From: Clostridia bacterium
Lineage (GTDB): Bacteria > Bacillota > Clostridia > Christensenellales > CAG-138
NCBI GenBank assembly: GCA_017538255.1
Contig: JAFYJD010000025.1
Coordinates: 1-64,000 of the forward strand
Direction of reading: 5' to 3'
Length of the DNA: 64,000 nucleotides
Positions 15,882 to 24,406 of this stretch are shown here, piece by piece. The stretch's first letter is position 1. Each line of letters begins with the position of its first letter. Made by a program: the position numbers and the translations under genes. The notes under the pieces are model-generated. The model saw nothing but the letters and a program-made list of their open reading frames with translations, searched no databases and was not told the origin of the DNA.

Positions 15882-16802
15882 TTATTTGATATGTTTATTT
15901 ATAAAATCGAACACTTTTTTGCGACCGTCGCCGTCAAGCGCAGTAAACGCAAGCGCGTGCGGCGCGCCGCTGGATACGATGAACTCGGAATCCGAGGCGC
16001 AGGATTCGCTCGTTTTTTTAAACAGTTTGAGCGGCACCCTTTTATCGTTCTCCGAGGCAAGAAACAGCGCGGGTATCGTCGTTTTTTGAAGCGATGGGAT
16101 CACGCTCGACTTTATCTCGACTCCATAGATGAGTTTTGAAAAAAAACTTATAAACGGCATCAGCGGCACCCATACGACCGCCATAAGCCCCTTGCCTTTA
16201 TACATCTGCGAATACGGCGTATCATAGCTGCTTTCGATGACCGCCGCGCGGACGAGATCCGTATCGAGTTTATCCGCCGCGTAGGCGACCGTCGCGCCGC
16301 CCATCGAGATGCCGTAAACTACGGCGCTTTTAGTTGACGTATTTGCTTTGAGCCAGTCCATCCATTTGATAAGATCGTTCTGTTCAACTATGCCGAGCGC
16401 GGTAAAATCTCCCCCGCTCGCGTTGTGCGCGCGCTGGTGTACGATCAGCGCATTGAAGCCCCTGTCGATAAACGCCTTGCCGATCACGGCAAAATTGTTC
16501 ATCGGGGATGAGCAGAAGCCGTGAAGCAGTACTGCGGTGAACTTGCTCCCCGTGTCGTACCAGTCGGCTTTCAAAATAACGCCGCCCGATTCGATCGAAA
16601 CAGTTTTGGGCTCCAGCGAACGCAGATAGGCGATCGAATCGAGTATCTCGTCCATATACGGCGCATATGTGCCGAAGCTGCCGCGCTTGCTGCGGTCGAA
16701 ATCCACTACGCTCTTACGTTTAAAGAGTTTTAAAACGAGTACGAAGGAAGGCAGCACAATAAAAAGCACAAGAAAGGCAAGCGCGTAAAACGCATATCTC
16801 AT
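15882..16802 (-). CDS. Membrane-anchored alpha/beta hydrolase
   Basis: 306 residues. An N-terminal membrane helix (about residues 3-24) precedes a serine hydrolase domain of the type related to BEM46/ABHD13. The oxyanion segment is 'AVLLHGFCSSPMNNFAV', the nucleophile elbow 'VYGISMGGATVAY', the acid lies in 'LASENDKRVPLK', and the His in 'SSGAPHALAF'. The ATG at 16802 is chosen over GTG 16811 because GGGGAGG lies 8 nt before it. It sits between the LRAT-type gene and the degV gene. A lipase, esterase or deacylase acting at the membrane fits the surroundings. Confidence 0.87.
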   Translation of the reverse strand: MRYAFYALAFLVLFIVLPSFVLVLKLFKRKSVVDFDRSKRGSFGTYAPYMDEILDSIAYLRSLEPKTVSIESGGVILKADWYDTGSKFTAVLLHGFCSSPMNNFAVIGKAFIDRGFNALIVHQRAHNASGGDFTALGIVEQNDLIKWMDWLKANTSTKSAVVYGISMGGATVAYAADKLDTDLVRAAVIESSYDTPYSQMYKGKGLMAVVWVPLMPFISFFSKLIYGVEIKSSVIPSLQKTTIPALFLASENDKRVPLKLFKKTSESCASDSEFIVSSGAPHALAFTALDGDGRKKVFDFINKHIK

Positions 16803-16844
16803 ACGATGCACCTCCCCGCCGCCCTATGCGGCAAAATGTTAGGA

Positions 16845-17267
16845 TCACAGCCGATCTGCCTTGCTCTTTTGGTAGTCGCGCCATTGCCTTCGCGCTGCGT
16901 CCTCCTGTTCGCTTTTGTGAACGCCTAATACGCATTCATAGGCGAAATGCTCACAGTTGTTGTGCAGAAGGTTGTAGTTGCCCTCACCGATGCGGCTTCT
17001 CGCTCGCTCAACAGTCTTCTTCGGCGGCACGCGCTTCAGGCGTTCAATAAGCGAAAACTGCGCCCGCTCGATGATGCTACCGCCCGCAAACTCGTCTATA
17101 CTCGTTGAAACAACGCGGATGTCATCGCCTGTGTGCCGTCTTCCGCGCGGGGGATACCCGAACTGGATCACCTCGTCGTCGCTCACATAAACGCCGTAAT
17201 GGAACAGACCGCCTATATTTACGCGCACCATATCCCCTCTCACACATTTTTGCGGCCACCACTTCAT
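16845..17267 (-). CDS. LRAT-domain thiol acyltransferase/phospholipase-like protein
   Basis: 140 residues. It has the circularly permuted NlpC/P60 fold of the lecithin-retinol acyltransferase family. His23 is in 'GGLFHYGVYVSDDEVIQFG', and the nucleophile Cys105 is in 'YNLLHNNCEHFAYECVLG', the NCEHF signature. Characterised animal members move acyl chains from phospholipids through an acyl-cysteine intermediate, or make N-acyl lipids. There is no membrane helix. Its start overlaps the ACP stop (ATGA), so it is made together with the carrier protein. By context it may take an acyl group from ACP or from a lipid; the acceptor is unknown. Confidence 0.85.
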   Translation of the reverse strand: MKWWPQKCVRGDMVRVNIGGLFHYGVYVSDDEVIQFGYPPRGRRHTGDDIRVVSTSIDEFAGGSIIERAQFSLIERLKRVPPKKTVERARSRIGEGNYNLLHNNCEHFAYECVLGVHKSEQEDAARRQWRDYQKSKADRL

Positions 17268-17521
17268 TTGATGCGCTCCGCGATATAATCGACGATATCG
17301 CGCACCGTCACAAAGTCGGAAACGCCGACATTGTCGAAACGAATGGAGAAGGTTTCTTCAATCGCAATCGCAATATAGAGCATACCGATCGAGGAAAGTC
17401 CGAGATCCTGCGCGAGGCGGGTATCCTCGGTCGGCTCTATCCCACGCGATAGTATTGTCGGGTCCGCCGAACAGAGGATATCCTTGAGTTTTGTTATTAT
17501 TTCCTGTCTTGTCATCAGCAT
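17264..17521 (-). CDS. Acyl carrier protein, dedicated
   Basis: 85 residues. The phosphopantetheine attachment motif is DLGLSSIGM with Ser44 as the modified residue; housekeeping ACPs have DSL, and here it is SSI. The sequence is acidic, as is usual, with helix II 'IGMLYIAIAIEETFSI'. It overlaps the upstream ligase gene by 7 nt and the downstream LRAT gene by 4 nt, which argues for a stoichiometric pathway-specific carrier rather than the fatty-acid-synthesis ACP. An alternative start, ATG at 17515, is two codons in. Confidence 0.92.
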   Translation of the reverse strand: MLMTRQEIITKLKDILCSADPTILSRGIEPTEDTRLAQDLGLSSIGMLYIAIAIEETFSIRFDNVGVSDFVTVRDIVDYIAERIK

Positions 17522-19023
17522 TTTTTGTATCTCAATATCTTCATACTGGGGGAACGATCGAAATCCTTATCGCGTATCACGATGCGCGAAACGCGCTCAG
17601 AGGGCAACTGGGCATTGTTGAGTTCCCAGAGTTTTTCCTCGATCCCTTTGAGCGGATCTTCTCCGAGACCGCCGAGTTCCGTTTGACGCGGCACGACCTC
17701 AAGCGCGAGGAAATGTACGCCCGATTCGTCTACATCCTCAAACACCTGCGAATCCTGAATGAACGGCAGCGTATTGAAGCGGGCTTCGAGTTCGGCGGGC
17801 GAGATGTTTTCGCCGTTTGAAAGCACGATGACCTCTTTTGTTCTGCCCGTGATGTAGAGGAATCCGTCATCATCGAAACGTGCGAGGTCGCCCGTATGGA
17901 ACCAGCCGTCCTTCCACGCCTGCTCGTCCTCGCCAACATAGCAGTCGAGCATATTCTTGCCGCGAAGGAGCAGTTCGCCGTTCTCTATTCTGAGCTCCTG
18001 ATTGGGATACGGAATACCGACCGAATCGGGCTTTGCGAGCGGATCGGGGTTGCCGGAAACGAGGTTTGCGGATTCCGTCAGACCGTAGCCGGGGCAAAGG
18101 ACGATACCGTATTTTTGATACTCCGCGACAAGGTAGGGCGCAACCGCCGCCGCGCCGCAGATGATGTAGCGCAGGCTGTCGCCAAGCATATTCTTATTGA
18201 ACTTTTTGGAGAGTTGAAGCGCCATCTCCGCAAGCGCGGGCACGGCAACGAGGATGGTCGGACGGAACATAGCGATATCGCGGAACATATCCTTGTTGTT
18301 TTCGACTATGAACAGGGTGCTTCCGGTATAAAGCGAGGTAAGAAGGTTGCGGATAAGACCGAAAACGTGCGAAAGCGGCAGCACCAGAAGGTATCTTTGA
18401 TCGAACGCGCCGCGATAGCCGTAGCAGCCGTTCATAACGCCTTCCATAACGGCTCCGTTATTGAGAAGCGCGCCCTTGCTCTTGCCGGTCGTGCCGCCTG
18501 TGAGCATTATCATACAGGGGTCGGACTTTTCTGGAATGCGCGTGGGATGGGCTTCCCCGCCCTTTGCGTCGGTGGAAACGAATACGGCGCCCTCTATCCT
18601 TTGACGGGCAAAGTTTGTTTTTTCTTCGAGGGTCGGTCTGTAAACGAGCGCCTTCGCGCCGAACTTCATCATAAGTCCGAACACCGCAGTTTCGTCGAGG
18701 AATGCGGGCAGTATCGCCGCGCAGCAGCCCGCCGTCTGTACAGCGATGAATGCTTTTGCAAAGTCGTATGAGTTTTCGCAGAGTATCGCTACGCGCGCGT
18801 TTATTTCTACGCCCGCTTCGATAAGCGCGGAGCGGAGCAGCGCGGCGTCTGCGTCGAGTTCGGCATATGTGTGCTTTTCGCCCGCGAACTCAACGGCGAT
18901 CCTGTCGCCATAGGCATCGGCGCAGCGGCGCCACATCTCGGCGACGCTGTCAAAGGGCACGATCCTGTCGAAATCTGCGGGATCCATAAATGCGCGGAAG
19001 TGTTCTGCTGTTTCGATTTTCAT
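17515..19023 (-). CDS. Acyl-adenylating ligase (acyl-ACP/CoA synthetase family)
   Basis: 502 residues, AMP-binding superfamily. The phosphate loop is 'MLTGGTTGKSKGALL', the A5 motif 'GYGLTESANLVSG', A7/A8 'WFHTGDLARFDDDGFLYITG', and 'NGENISPAELE'. The C-terminal lysine motif is 'RSPSMKILRYKK'. It would activate a carboxylic acid as the adenylate and load it onto a thiol. The next gene, overlapping its stop, is an ACP, so acyl-ACP formation is the likely outcome. The ATG at 19023 is preceded by AAGGAGA. It starts 27 nt after a plsC-like gene. Confidence 0.9.
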   Translation of the reverse strand: MKIETAEHFRAFMDPADFDRIVPFDSVAEMWRRCADAYGDRIAVEFAGEKHTYAELDADAALLRSALIEAGVEINARVAILCENSYDFAKAFIAVQTAGCCAAILPAFLDETAVFGLMMKFGAKALVYRPTLEEKTNFARQRIEGAVFVSTDAKGGEAHPTRIPEKSDPCMIMLTGGTTGKSKGALLNNGAVMEGVMNGCYGYRGAFDQRYLLVLPLSHVFGLIRNLLTSLYTGSTLFIVENNKDMFRDIAMFRPTILVAVPALAEMALQLSKKFNKNMLGDSLRYIICGAAAVAPYLVAEYQKYGIVLCPGYGLTESANLVSGNPDPLAKPDSVGIPYPNQELRIENGELLLRGKNMLDCYVGEDEQAWKDGWFHTGDLARFDDDGFLYITGRTKEVIVLSNGENISPAELEARFNTLPFIQDSQVFEDVDESGVHFLALEVVPRQTELGGLGEDPLKGIEEKLWELNNAQLPSERVSRIVIRDKDFDRSPSMKILRYKKC

Positions 19024-19050
19024 ATTATCTCCTTTCTGAAGCAATCGGCT

Positions 19051-19695
19051 TCAGATATTTTTTAGTGCTTTTTCTTTTTCCTGCAAAAGCGCGGCTGCCT
19101 CGTTTATCTGCGCGAGGGACGGTCTTTCGCCGTAGAGCGCCTTTACATCCACAGGCTCTCCGATATTGATAACAAGACGGTTGTAGAACCTTTTGGGTTT
19201 TTTTATGTACACAGGCACGATCGGGCTTGAGCCTTTAAGCGCGAGCAGTACCATACCCGATTTGAACGGCGCGAGTTCCGCCGGGTTATCGACATTGATG
19301 CGACCCTCCGGGAACATACTGACGATCCTTCCCGCTTTCAACTCGCTTTCGATGATGCGCATAGAATCCATACTGAAATTGTCCCTGTCGATGAGGATGC
19401 AATGGAACTGCCTAAACGCCCAGCGCGTGAATGCGTTATGTTCGGCAAGATCGCGGATGCATACAAAATGATGCCTTCGAAACCATATTCCACCCATCAG
19501 GTACAGCGGATCAGCAAAGCTTTCGTGGTTTGCGATCAGCAGAGCGCCGCCCTTTTTGAGCCCCTTTTTTGCCGTGTCGTTTTCGTAAACGAGTTTGGGG
19601 CGAAGCCAGATAAGCGTCGGAACGGCGGCGGTAAAGCGCGCAACGTCAAACCAGAAATAGTTTTTTACCCGTCCTTTTTCGCTATTGTTTTTCAT
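19051..19695 (-). CDS. PlsC-type acyltransferase (first of two)
   Basis: 214 residues. The acyltransferase motif I is 'ANHESFADPLYLMG' (HxxxxD), and motif III is 'FPEGRINVDNPAELA'. 'SPIVPVYIKKPKRFYN' is the usual later block. The family moves an acyl chain from acyl-ACP/CoA to the sn-2 hydroxyl of a lysophosphatidate or related lysolipid. There is no strong membrane helix apart from the N-terminal hydrophobic stretch. Its start overlaps the second plsC-like gene by 14 nt. Two plsC-like genes next to two acyl ligases resemble a dissected Aas (lysolipid reacylation) system. Confidence 0.9.
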   Translation of the reverse strand: MKNNSEKGRVKNYFWFDVARFTAAVPTLIWLRPKLVYENDTAKKGLKKGGALLIANHESFADPLYLMGGIWFRRHHFVCIRDLAEHNAFTRWAFRQFHCILIDRDNFSMDSMRIIESELKAGRIVSMFPEGRINVDNPAELAPFKSGMVLLALKGSSPIVPVYIKKPKRFYNRLVINIGEPVDVKALYGERPSLAQINEAAALLQEKEKALKNI

Positions 19696-20311
19696 TTAAC
19701 ATATCCCTTAACTCGATTATCCTTGTTCTTAACGCATCTGTAAGACGCTCGATATTCTCCCTGTCGCTCCTCGTTCTGTCGTCGAACTCGGCGGGATCGA
19801 TAGGCTCGCCGATCACAACACGCGCACGCTTCAAGGTAAAGTACGCGCCGTTTGTGTAAACGGGGATTATCTTTACCCCTGTTGATAGCGCGAGGTACGC
19901 GGCGCCCGGTCTGAAGGCTATCGGCGGCGTTTCCGTTTTGAGCGGGAGCCTGCCCTCCGGGAAGACGCCTACGACGCCGCCTTTTTTGAGGATACGCGCC
20001 GACTCGTTCATAAAGCCGAGGTCGCTCCCGTTGCGGTCGATATAGATTCCGCCCATAAGTTTAAGGAACGAGCCGAGCGGCTTTTTGTCAAACAGCAGTT
20101 CCGCCATCTGATAGCGGAGCGTTCGAGAAAAGAACACGAAGAGCATACACGCATAATCGAAGACCGAGGTATGGTTGGATACTATTATCGCCGCGCCCTT
20201 TATCCTTCGGGACTGCTTGAGTTTGTCTTGGTACGAAACCTTCGTCCGAAACACGATAAACTGCGCCGGCCAGCCCGTTATTTTGACAAAAGCATTGACT
20301 AATCGAATCAC
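19682..20311 (-). CDS. PlsC-type acyltransferase (second of two)
   Basis: 209 residues. Motif I is 'VSNHTSVFDYACMLF' (HxxxxD), motif II lies near 'LMGGIYIDRNGSD', and motif III is 'GVFPEGRLPLKTE'. It starts with GTG overlapping the stop of the upstream ligase-ACP gene (GTGA), a sign of translational coupling. It is only distantly similar to the neighbouring plsC-like protein, so the two probably act on different acceptors or positions rather than being a recent duplication. Confidence 0.9.
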   Translation of the reverse strand: MIRLVNAFVKITGWPAQFIVFRTKVSYQDKLKQSRRIKGAAIIVSNHTSVFDYACMLFVFFSRTLRYQMAELLFDKKPLGSFLKLMGGIYIDRNGSDLGFMNESARILKKGGVVGVFPEGRLPLKTETPPIAFRPGAAYLALSTGVKIIPVYTNGAYFTLKRARVVIGEPIDPAEFDDRTRSDRENIERLTDALRTRIIELRDMLNEKQ

Positions 20312-22266
20312 TTTTTATCACCGTTTGCAGCATATGTCTGCTCGAAGATCCACTTTGCGATCTCGCGCGGGCGGCTGATGCTCTTTCCGTTTTCGACGGG
20401 GAACGCGACGCCGTACTCACGGGTCAGTTCCGAAACGACGCCGAAGAAATCGAGACTGCTTCCGCCGAGGTCGAGGAAGAAGTCGGAATCCGCGCCGATC
20501 TCATCGATATCCCTGTCGAGCGCGTTTTTGAAAAGTTCCCGTACCCTGTCGATGAGTTCCTGTTCGCCGAAATCATCTTTTACGGCTTTTTCGTCGAACA
20601 GTTTGTATTCGCCCAGCGAAAGCCGCTTTGCGATCTTGGAGCGGTTGAGTTTGAACTCGCCTTCCTTTAAAAGGCTGTCCCTTGTTGCTGCAACGCGGGC
20701 GATCAGACCGTCGAGACCGTTTGCACTGATTATGCGCCTGACTTCATCGAGTGTCTTAATTGCGCCGTCCCGTCCCGCAAGCGGCTCCAAAGCGACTACG
20801 AGGCAAGGCTTTAAGCCCGTTTCGCCGCGCAGTCCGACGAGCGCGCATTCGCTTATGCCGTCTATCCGGAACTTATCCTCTATCAAAAGGGGGTTGAGAT
20901 TTTCGCCGTTTGCTGCGATGACCACATCGTCGGTCCTGCCGAGGATGCGGTATCCCCCATCCTTAAACTCGGCAAGGTCGCCCGTTCTGTACCAGTTCAC
21001 GCCCTCGTTGAGCGTCCTTTCGCCCTCTCGAACGCAGGCGGCGCTTGAGCGTCCGCGAACGAACAGGCATCCATCGCGGATGCTGTATTCGCTTGAAGCG
21101 AACGGAACGCCGACAGAACCGCTGTTTAGGCGGCGGATATCCGAGGAAAGTTCGACCGATGTTATGCCGATCTCTGTCATACCGTAGCCGTTTGCAAGGC
21201 GGTAGCCTATGCCGTTGAAAAAGCGCAGCACCTCGCCGTCGATCTCGCTTCCCCCCGTTATCATAAAGCGTATGCTGTTTCCGAACAGGTTTTTACGCAC
21301 TTCGCGGAAAGCGATCCTGCGAAAAAGGCGACCAAACATGCCCGTGAGTTTATCGGATAGGCGCATTCCCTTTATAAAGCGTTTTTCGGTCTTTTCGCCA
21401 CGCTCTCGGATGGTCTTTAAGGCTTCGCGGTAGACCGTGTTCCAAAACAGCGGCACGGCGAAGATATGCGTGATCTCGTGTCTGCGGATCGTATCTATGA
21501 GGACTTTTTTGTCCATTCCGTTTATCAATACGAATGTGCGCGAGAAGAACGCAAACCAGATGTATACGGCAACAAGACCGAAAATATGCGAAAACGGCAA
21601 AAAAGCCAATTGCTTTAAACTGCCGTTATAATGCTTCTTTATCGCAGGGCAGTCCTTAATGATGTCAAAACTGTCGTTCACCATCGATGCAAAGTTTTCC
21701 GCACGGTAGTATGCGAGTTTTACCCTGTCGCTCGTGCCCGATGACATAACGATTATCGATCCGCCGAACGCACGGTTTTCGCAGCGATCTTTTGCGGGCT
21801 CGATCTCGGAGAGTTTGACAACTCTTATAAAATCCAGGAACGCAGCGTCGGTATCGGAAGCGATGACCGCGCAAGCGCACGCATCGCGCGACGCTTTGAT
21901 GAGGTTATGCTTGTCCAGCCTCTGATTCATAAGCAGCGGACAATAGCCGCACATAAGCACCGACCAGAACACCTCTATCCACTCGCGACTGTTTTCAAGA
22001 TAGATGCCGATGACCGAGCCCATTTCGATACCTGTCAGCGCCCTGTCGAGCGCGGCGCCGCGTCTTATTATGCTGTTTTTCACTTCGCCGTAGGTGGACT
22101 TTTCGATGCGATAGCCTCGGCTTGTTTCAAACATTGTGTTCTCTTCTTCCGAGAACATAAAATCAAAAAGAGCGCCGAAGTCCTTTTCGGTGTTTTCAAA
22201 TGCTTTGAGTTTTTTGGCGACGAATTCGTTTATATTTCGCGCGTCGCCGATGCCGAGGTTTGCCAA
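20308..22266 (-). CDS. Acyl-adenylating enzyme fused to a C-terminal carrier domain
   Basis: 652 residues. Residues 1-560 form an AMP-binding domain ('NGYGMTEIGITSVEL', 'WYRTGDLAEFKDGGYRILG', 'NGENLNPLLIEDKF', C-terminal 'FKLNRSKIAKRL'). Residues about 565-640 form a phosphopantetheine carrier domain with 'DLGGSSLDFFGVVSE' and attachment Ser604. The phosphate loop is degenerate ('MSSGTSDRVKLAYY' instead of SSGTTGxPKG), so activity may be altered. It starts with TTG, supported by GGAGA about 9 nt upstream. It is the second gene of the operon, 24 nt after an alpha/beta hydrolase. Together with the separate ligase and ACP it gives the operon two adenylation/carrier pairs. Confidence 0.88.
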   Translation of the reverse strand: MANLGIGDARNINEFVAKKLKAFENTEKDFGALFDFMFSEEENTMFETSRGYRIEKSTYGEVKNSIIRRGAALDRALTGIEMGSVIGIYLENSREWIEVFWSVLMCGYCPLLMNQRLDKHNLIKASRDACACAVIASDTDAAFLDFIRVVKLSEIEPAKDRCENRAFGGSIIVMSSGTSDRVKLAYYRAENFASMVNDSFDIIKDCPAIKKHYNGSLKQLAFLPFSHIFGLVAVYIWFAFFSRTFVLINGMDKKVLIDTIRRHEITHIFAVPLFWNTVYREALKTIRERGEKTEKRFIKGMRLSDKLTGMFGRLFRRIAFREVRKNLFGNSIRFMITGGSEIDGEVLRFFNGIGYRLANGYGMTEIGITSVELSSDIRRLNSGSVGVPFASSEYSIRDGCLFVRGRSSAACVREGERTLNEGVNWYRTGDLAEFKDGGYRILGRTDDVVIAANGENLNPLLIEDKFRIDGISECALVGLRGETGLKPCLVVALEPLAGRDGAIKTLDEVRRIISANGLDGLIARVAATRDSLLKEGEFKLNRSKIAKRLSLGEYKLFDEKAVKDDFGEQELIDRVRELFKNALDRDIDEIGADSDFFLDLGGSSLDFFGVVSELTREYGVAFPVENGKSISRPREIAKWIFEQTYAANGDKK

Positions 22267-22290
22267 GTTTCTATCTCCGTTGAGTATTTT

Positions 22291-23259
22291 TTATCTTACA
22301 GGTACGATCGGGCTCAAAAAGGAGTCTATCGCTTCAAGAAGCGCAGCGTTGAGCGTACCGTCCTCCGTAAAAAGGATATTTCCGTGACCCGAGTGGGATT
22401 CCGTTTCGTCAAGAAACAGAGTGATATTTTTATCGTTCGTCCCGACAAGCGAATCGTACAGGCTGATCTCAAGCGGCACGCGCGCGTCGAGTTCGCCATG
22501 CGCGATGAGCGCCGGGATATCGTCAGCGATCAGCGCTTCCGAGGCGGAGGAGTTGGCGCTTGAGCCGAGCGCGGCGTATTCGTGCATCAGAAGGAACGGA
22601 AGTTCTATGTCCGCCAGCACCGACACGTAGCCGCGCGCCATATAGTGCATGGTGTCTATTGGTCTGTCGAACGCTGAAACGCATACGACCGCAGCCGCAG
22701 ATGAGCGTTCCGCCTCGGTCGCCGCAGCATAGGCGCCGGCGCTGTGCCCGAATATCACCAGCGGCAAGTTCGAAAGACCGTCGTCCGCGGCAATATAGTC
22801 TACAGCGGCGCGTGTATCGAGGCGCGACTGCTGAAGCCCAACGATCCTACTGCCGTCGCTTCGACCCGAAGCGGTGCCGTCAAAGATAAAAACCGCATAA
22901 CCGCGCTCCAGGAGAAACTCGACAACCGGCTCGTATCCGTCCGACTTTCCGAGAAGCCCGTGCGCGATCAAAACGAGCGCGCGCGGCGAACTTGAAAGCG
23001 CGCAGTAGCCGCGAAGAGTGTTGTTTCCGGACCTGAACGCGACTTCACGGCAGGTATAGCCACCGTCGTTCCATTTATCAAGCGGGAAAACTTTGTCGGA
23101 TACCGGGTTTTGCCTCAAAAACATCCCGATCATAACCGCCTCGGTGGCGAGAACGGAAACGACTATGAATCCACCGAGAGCGACAGCGGCACGGGCGATG
23201 TATTTTTTGAAGTTTGTTCGACGCGGAGCGGAGCCCAAGCGAACCTTTTTTTTTCTCAT
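22291..23259 (-). CDS. Membrane-anchored alpha/beta hydrolase, first gene of the lipid operon
   Basis: 322 residues. A basic N-terminus and a membrane helix (about residues 24-45) anchor an alpha/beta hydrolase. The oxyanion block is 'ALVLIAHGLLGKSDGYEP', the nucleophile elbow 'VIFGHSAGAYAAAT', the acid lies in 'LIAHGELDARVPLE', and the His in 'FLDETESHSGHGNI'. A GTG at 23289 would add 10 residues; neither start has a strong ribosome binding site. It lies about 70 nt after the operon promoter. A surface esterase or lipase releasing fatty acids for the downstream ligases would fit. Confidence 0.85.
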   Translation of the reverse strand: MRKKKVRLGSAPRRTNFKKYIARAAVALGGFIVVSVLATEAVMIGMFLRQNPVSDKVFPLDKWNDGGYTCREVAFRSGNNTLRGYCALSSSPRALVLIAHGLLGKSDGYEPVVEFLLERGYAVFIFDGTASGRSDGSRIVGLQQSRLDTRAAVDYIAADDGLSNLPLVIFGHSAGAYAAATEAERSSAAAVVCVSAFDRPIDTMHYMARGYVSVLADIELPFLLMHEYAALGSSANSSASEALIADDIPALIAHGELDARVPLEISLYDSLVGTNDKNITLFLDETESHSGHGNILFTEDGTLNAALLEAIDSFLSPIVPVR

Positions 23260-23337
23260 AATAGTGTACCGTCCCAAAACGAACGACACGGTTTTACGGC
23301 GTTCGGGTTTTTAAGACCATTATTCCCACTTCGTACT

Positions 23338-23366
23338 ATTATATTGCAAACTTAACAAACCGTCAA
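23338..23366 (-). promoter_or_regulatory. Promoter of the 12-kb lipid operon
   Basis: On the minus strand, TTGACG (-35), 17-bp spacer, TATAAT (-10). It is the only near-consensus promoter I see for the thirteen genes down to the terminator at 10422-10450. Confidence 0.85.
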
Positions 23367-23469
23367 CAATTTCCGACATTTGGAAAGCATATCCGAAAAG
23401 TGCAGGTTTTGCCGAAAAAAGTTCCGATTTCCCGCGCAAAACAGCGCAATACCACTCAAAACACGTAAT

Positions 23470-23500
23470 AACGCCCCGAAAATCTATATTAGCGGGCGTT
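23470..23500 (-). terminator. Weak terminator after the oxidoreductase gene
   Basis: A 7-bp stem, AACGCCC / GGGCGTT, with a 17-nt loop and then ATTACGTGTTTT on the minus strand. The long loop makes it weak. Confidence 0.35.
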
Positions 23501-23514
23501 GTGTACCAAAGCCG

Positions 23515-24078
23515 CTAAAAGTCGCCGCGTTCTATGGCGGAGAGTTTTTCCGCAATGATCGCCTCCGCGTCCGCTCCGCGGATGTCTAGCCCGTACACGC
23601 CTATCAGCCTCACTCTCCCTATCCCGTAAAAGTTCTCCGAGAGCGCCTTCACATAGTTGAAACCGTAATCATCAGGCACAAAACTGCCGCCAGCCGTGGT
23701 GATGTAGTAAAGTTCCCTTGCCTTTGCGAGCCCGACCGGATAGCCGTCATCGGTATAATCAAAGGTGATGCCAAGCACGTTTATCTGCTCAAAATACTGT
23801 TTGAGCGCTGCCGGAAAAGACATATCCCAGTACGGTGCGGCAATCACGATGCGGTCGGCATTTGCGAACTGCCGAGCAAGATCGAACAACGGTGAAGAAA
23901 ACTCGCCCTTTGAAATGAGCGCGTCTCGAACGGTCAAAAACGCCTCGTTGACCTTCGGGAAATCGATGTTGTCAAGTTTTACTTCGACGGTCTCTTCGTC
24001 AAAACGAGAGATAAGCGCATCGGCAAGCCGCTTTGTGCGCGAACTGCCGCGAACGCAGGCGTTGATGAACAGGATCAT
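23515..24078 (-). CDS. NAD(P)H-dependent FMN oxidoreductase (azoreductase-like)
   Basis: 187 residues with the flavodoxin-like fold of the AzoR/NQO group. The FMN-phosphate loop is in 'ILFINACVRGSSRTKRLADA'. The flavin edge segment is 'IVIAAPYWDMSFPAALKQYF' and the later loop 'YYITTAGGSFVPDDYGFNYV'. It would reduce quinones, azo compounds or related electrophiles. GGAGG lies about 7 nt before the ATG. It is transcribed toward the lipid operon but is separated from it by the operon's own promoter and a weak hairpin. Confidence 0.88.
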   Translation of the reverse strand: MILFINACVRGSSRTKRLADALISRFDEETVEVKLDNIDFPKVNEAFLTVRDALISKGEFSSPLFDLARQFANADRIVIAAPYWDMSFPAALKQYFEQINVLGITFDYTDDGYPVGLAKARELYYITTAGGSFVPDDYGFNYVKALSENFYGIGRVRLIGVYGLDIRGADAEAIIAEKLSAIERGDF

Positions 24079-24376
24079 TGTATACCTCCGCAGGTCGTGA
24101 ATTGGAGGGATCGAACGAATTTATTTGAATCGATCCAATAACAGTTTAACACACAGTGATAATTACTTCAATACAGAACGGCAAGCGGCGCATCCGTACA
24201 GCTTTATATTGCTCCTCTTCCGATTCGTTCCTTTGTTCCCGCACTACCGAATGTACGCTTGCACCCGATATATTATTATCGAAATGAGGCGCGCCGTTCA
24301 CTGTGATCCTGGTTTTAGGCTGTATTTCTGCTTTTTTTGCGCTACGCGGCGTATATGAACAAAACGACAGATAGGG

Positions 24377-24406
24377 TTGACAAGGATGTATATCCTTCAG
24401 TATAAT
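24377..24406 (+). promoter_or_regulatory. opp operon promoter with palindrome in the spacer
   Basis: TTGACA (-35), 18-bp spacer, TATAAT (-10). 24382-24397 is a perfect inverted repeat, AAGGAT-gtat-ATCCTT, filling most of the spacer, so a regulator bound there would block RNA polymerase. The stretch from 24079 to 24376 shows no gene or other element I can support. Confidence 0.75.
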
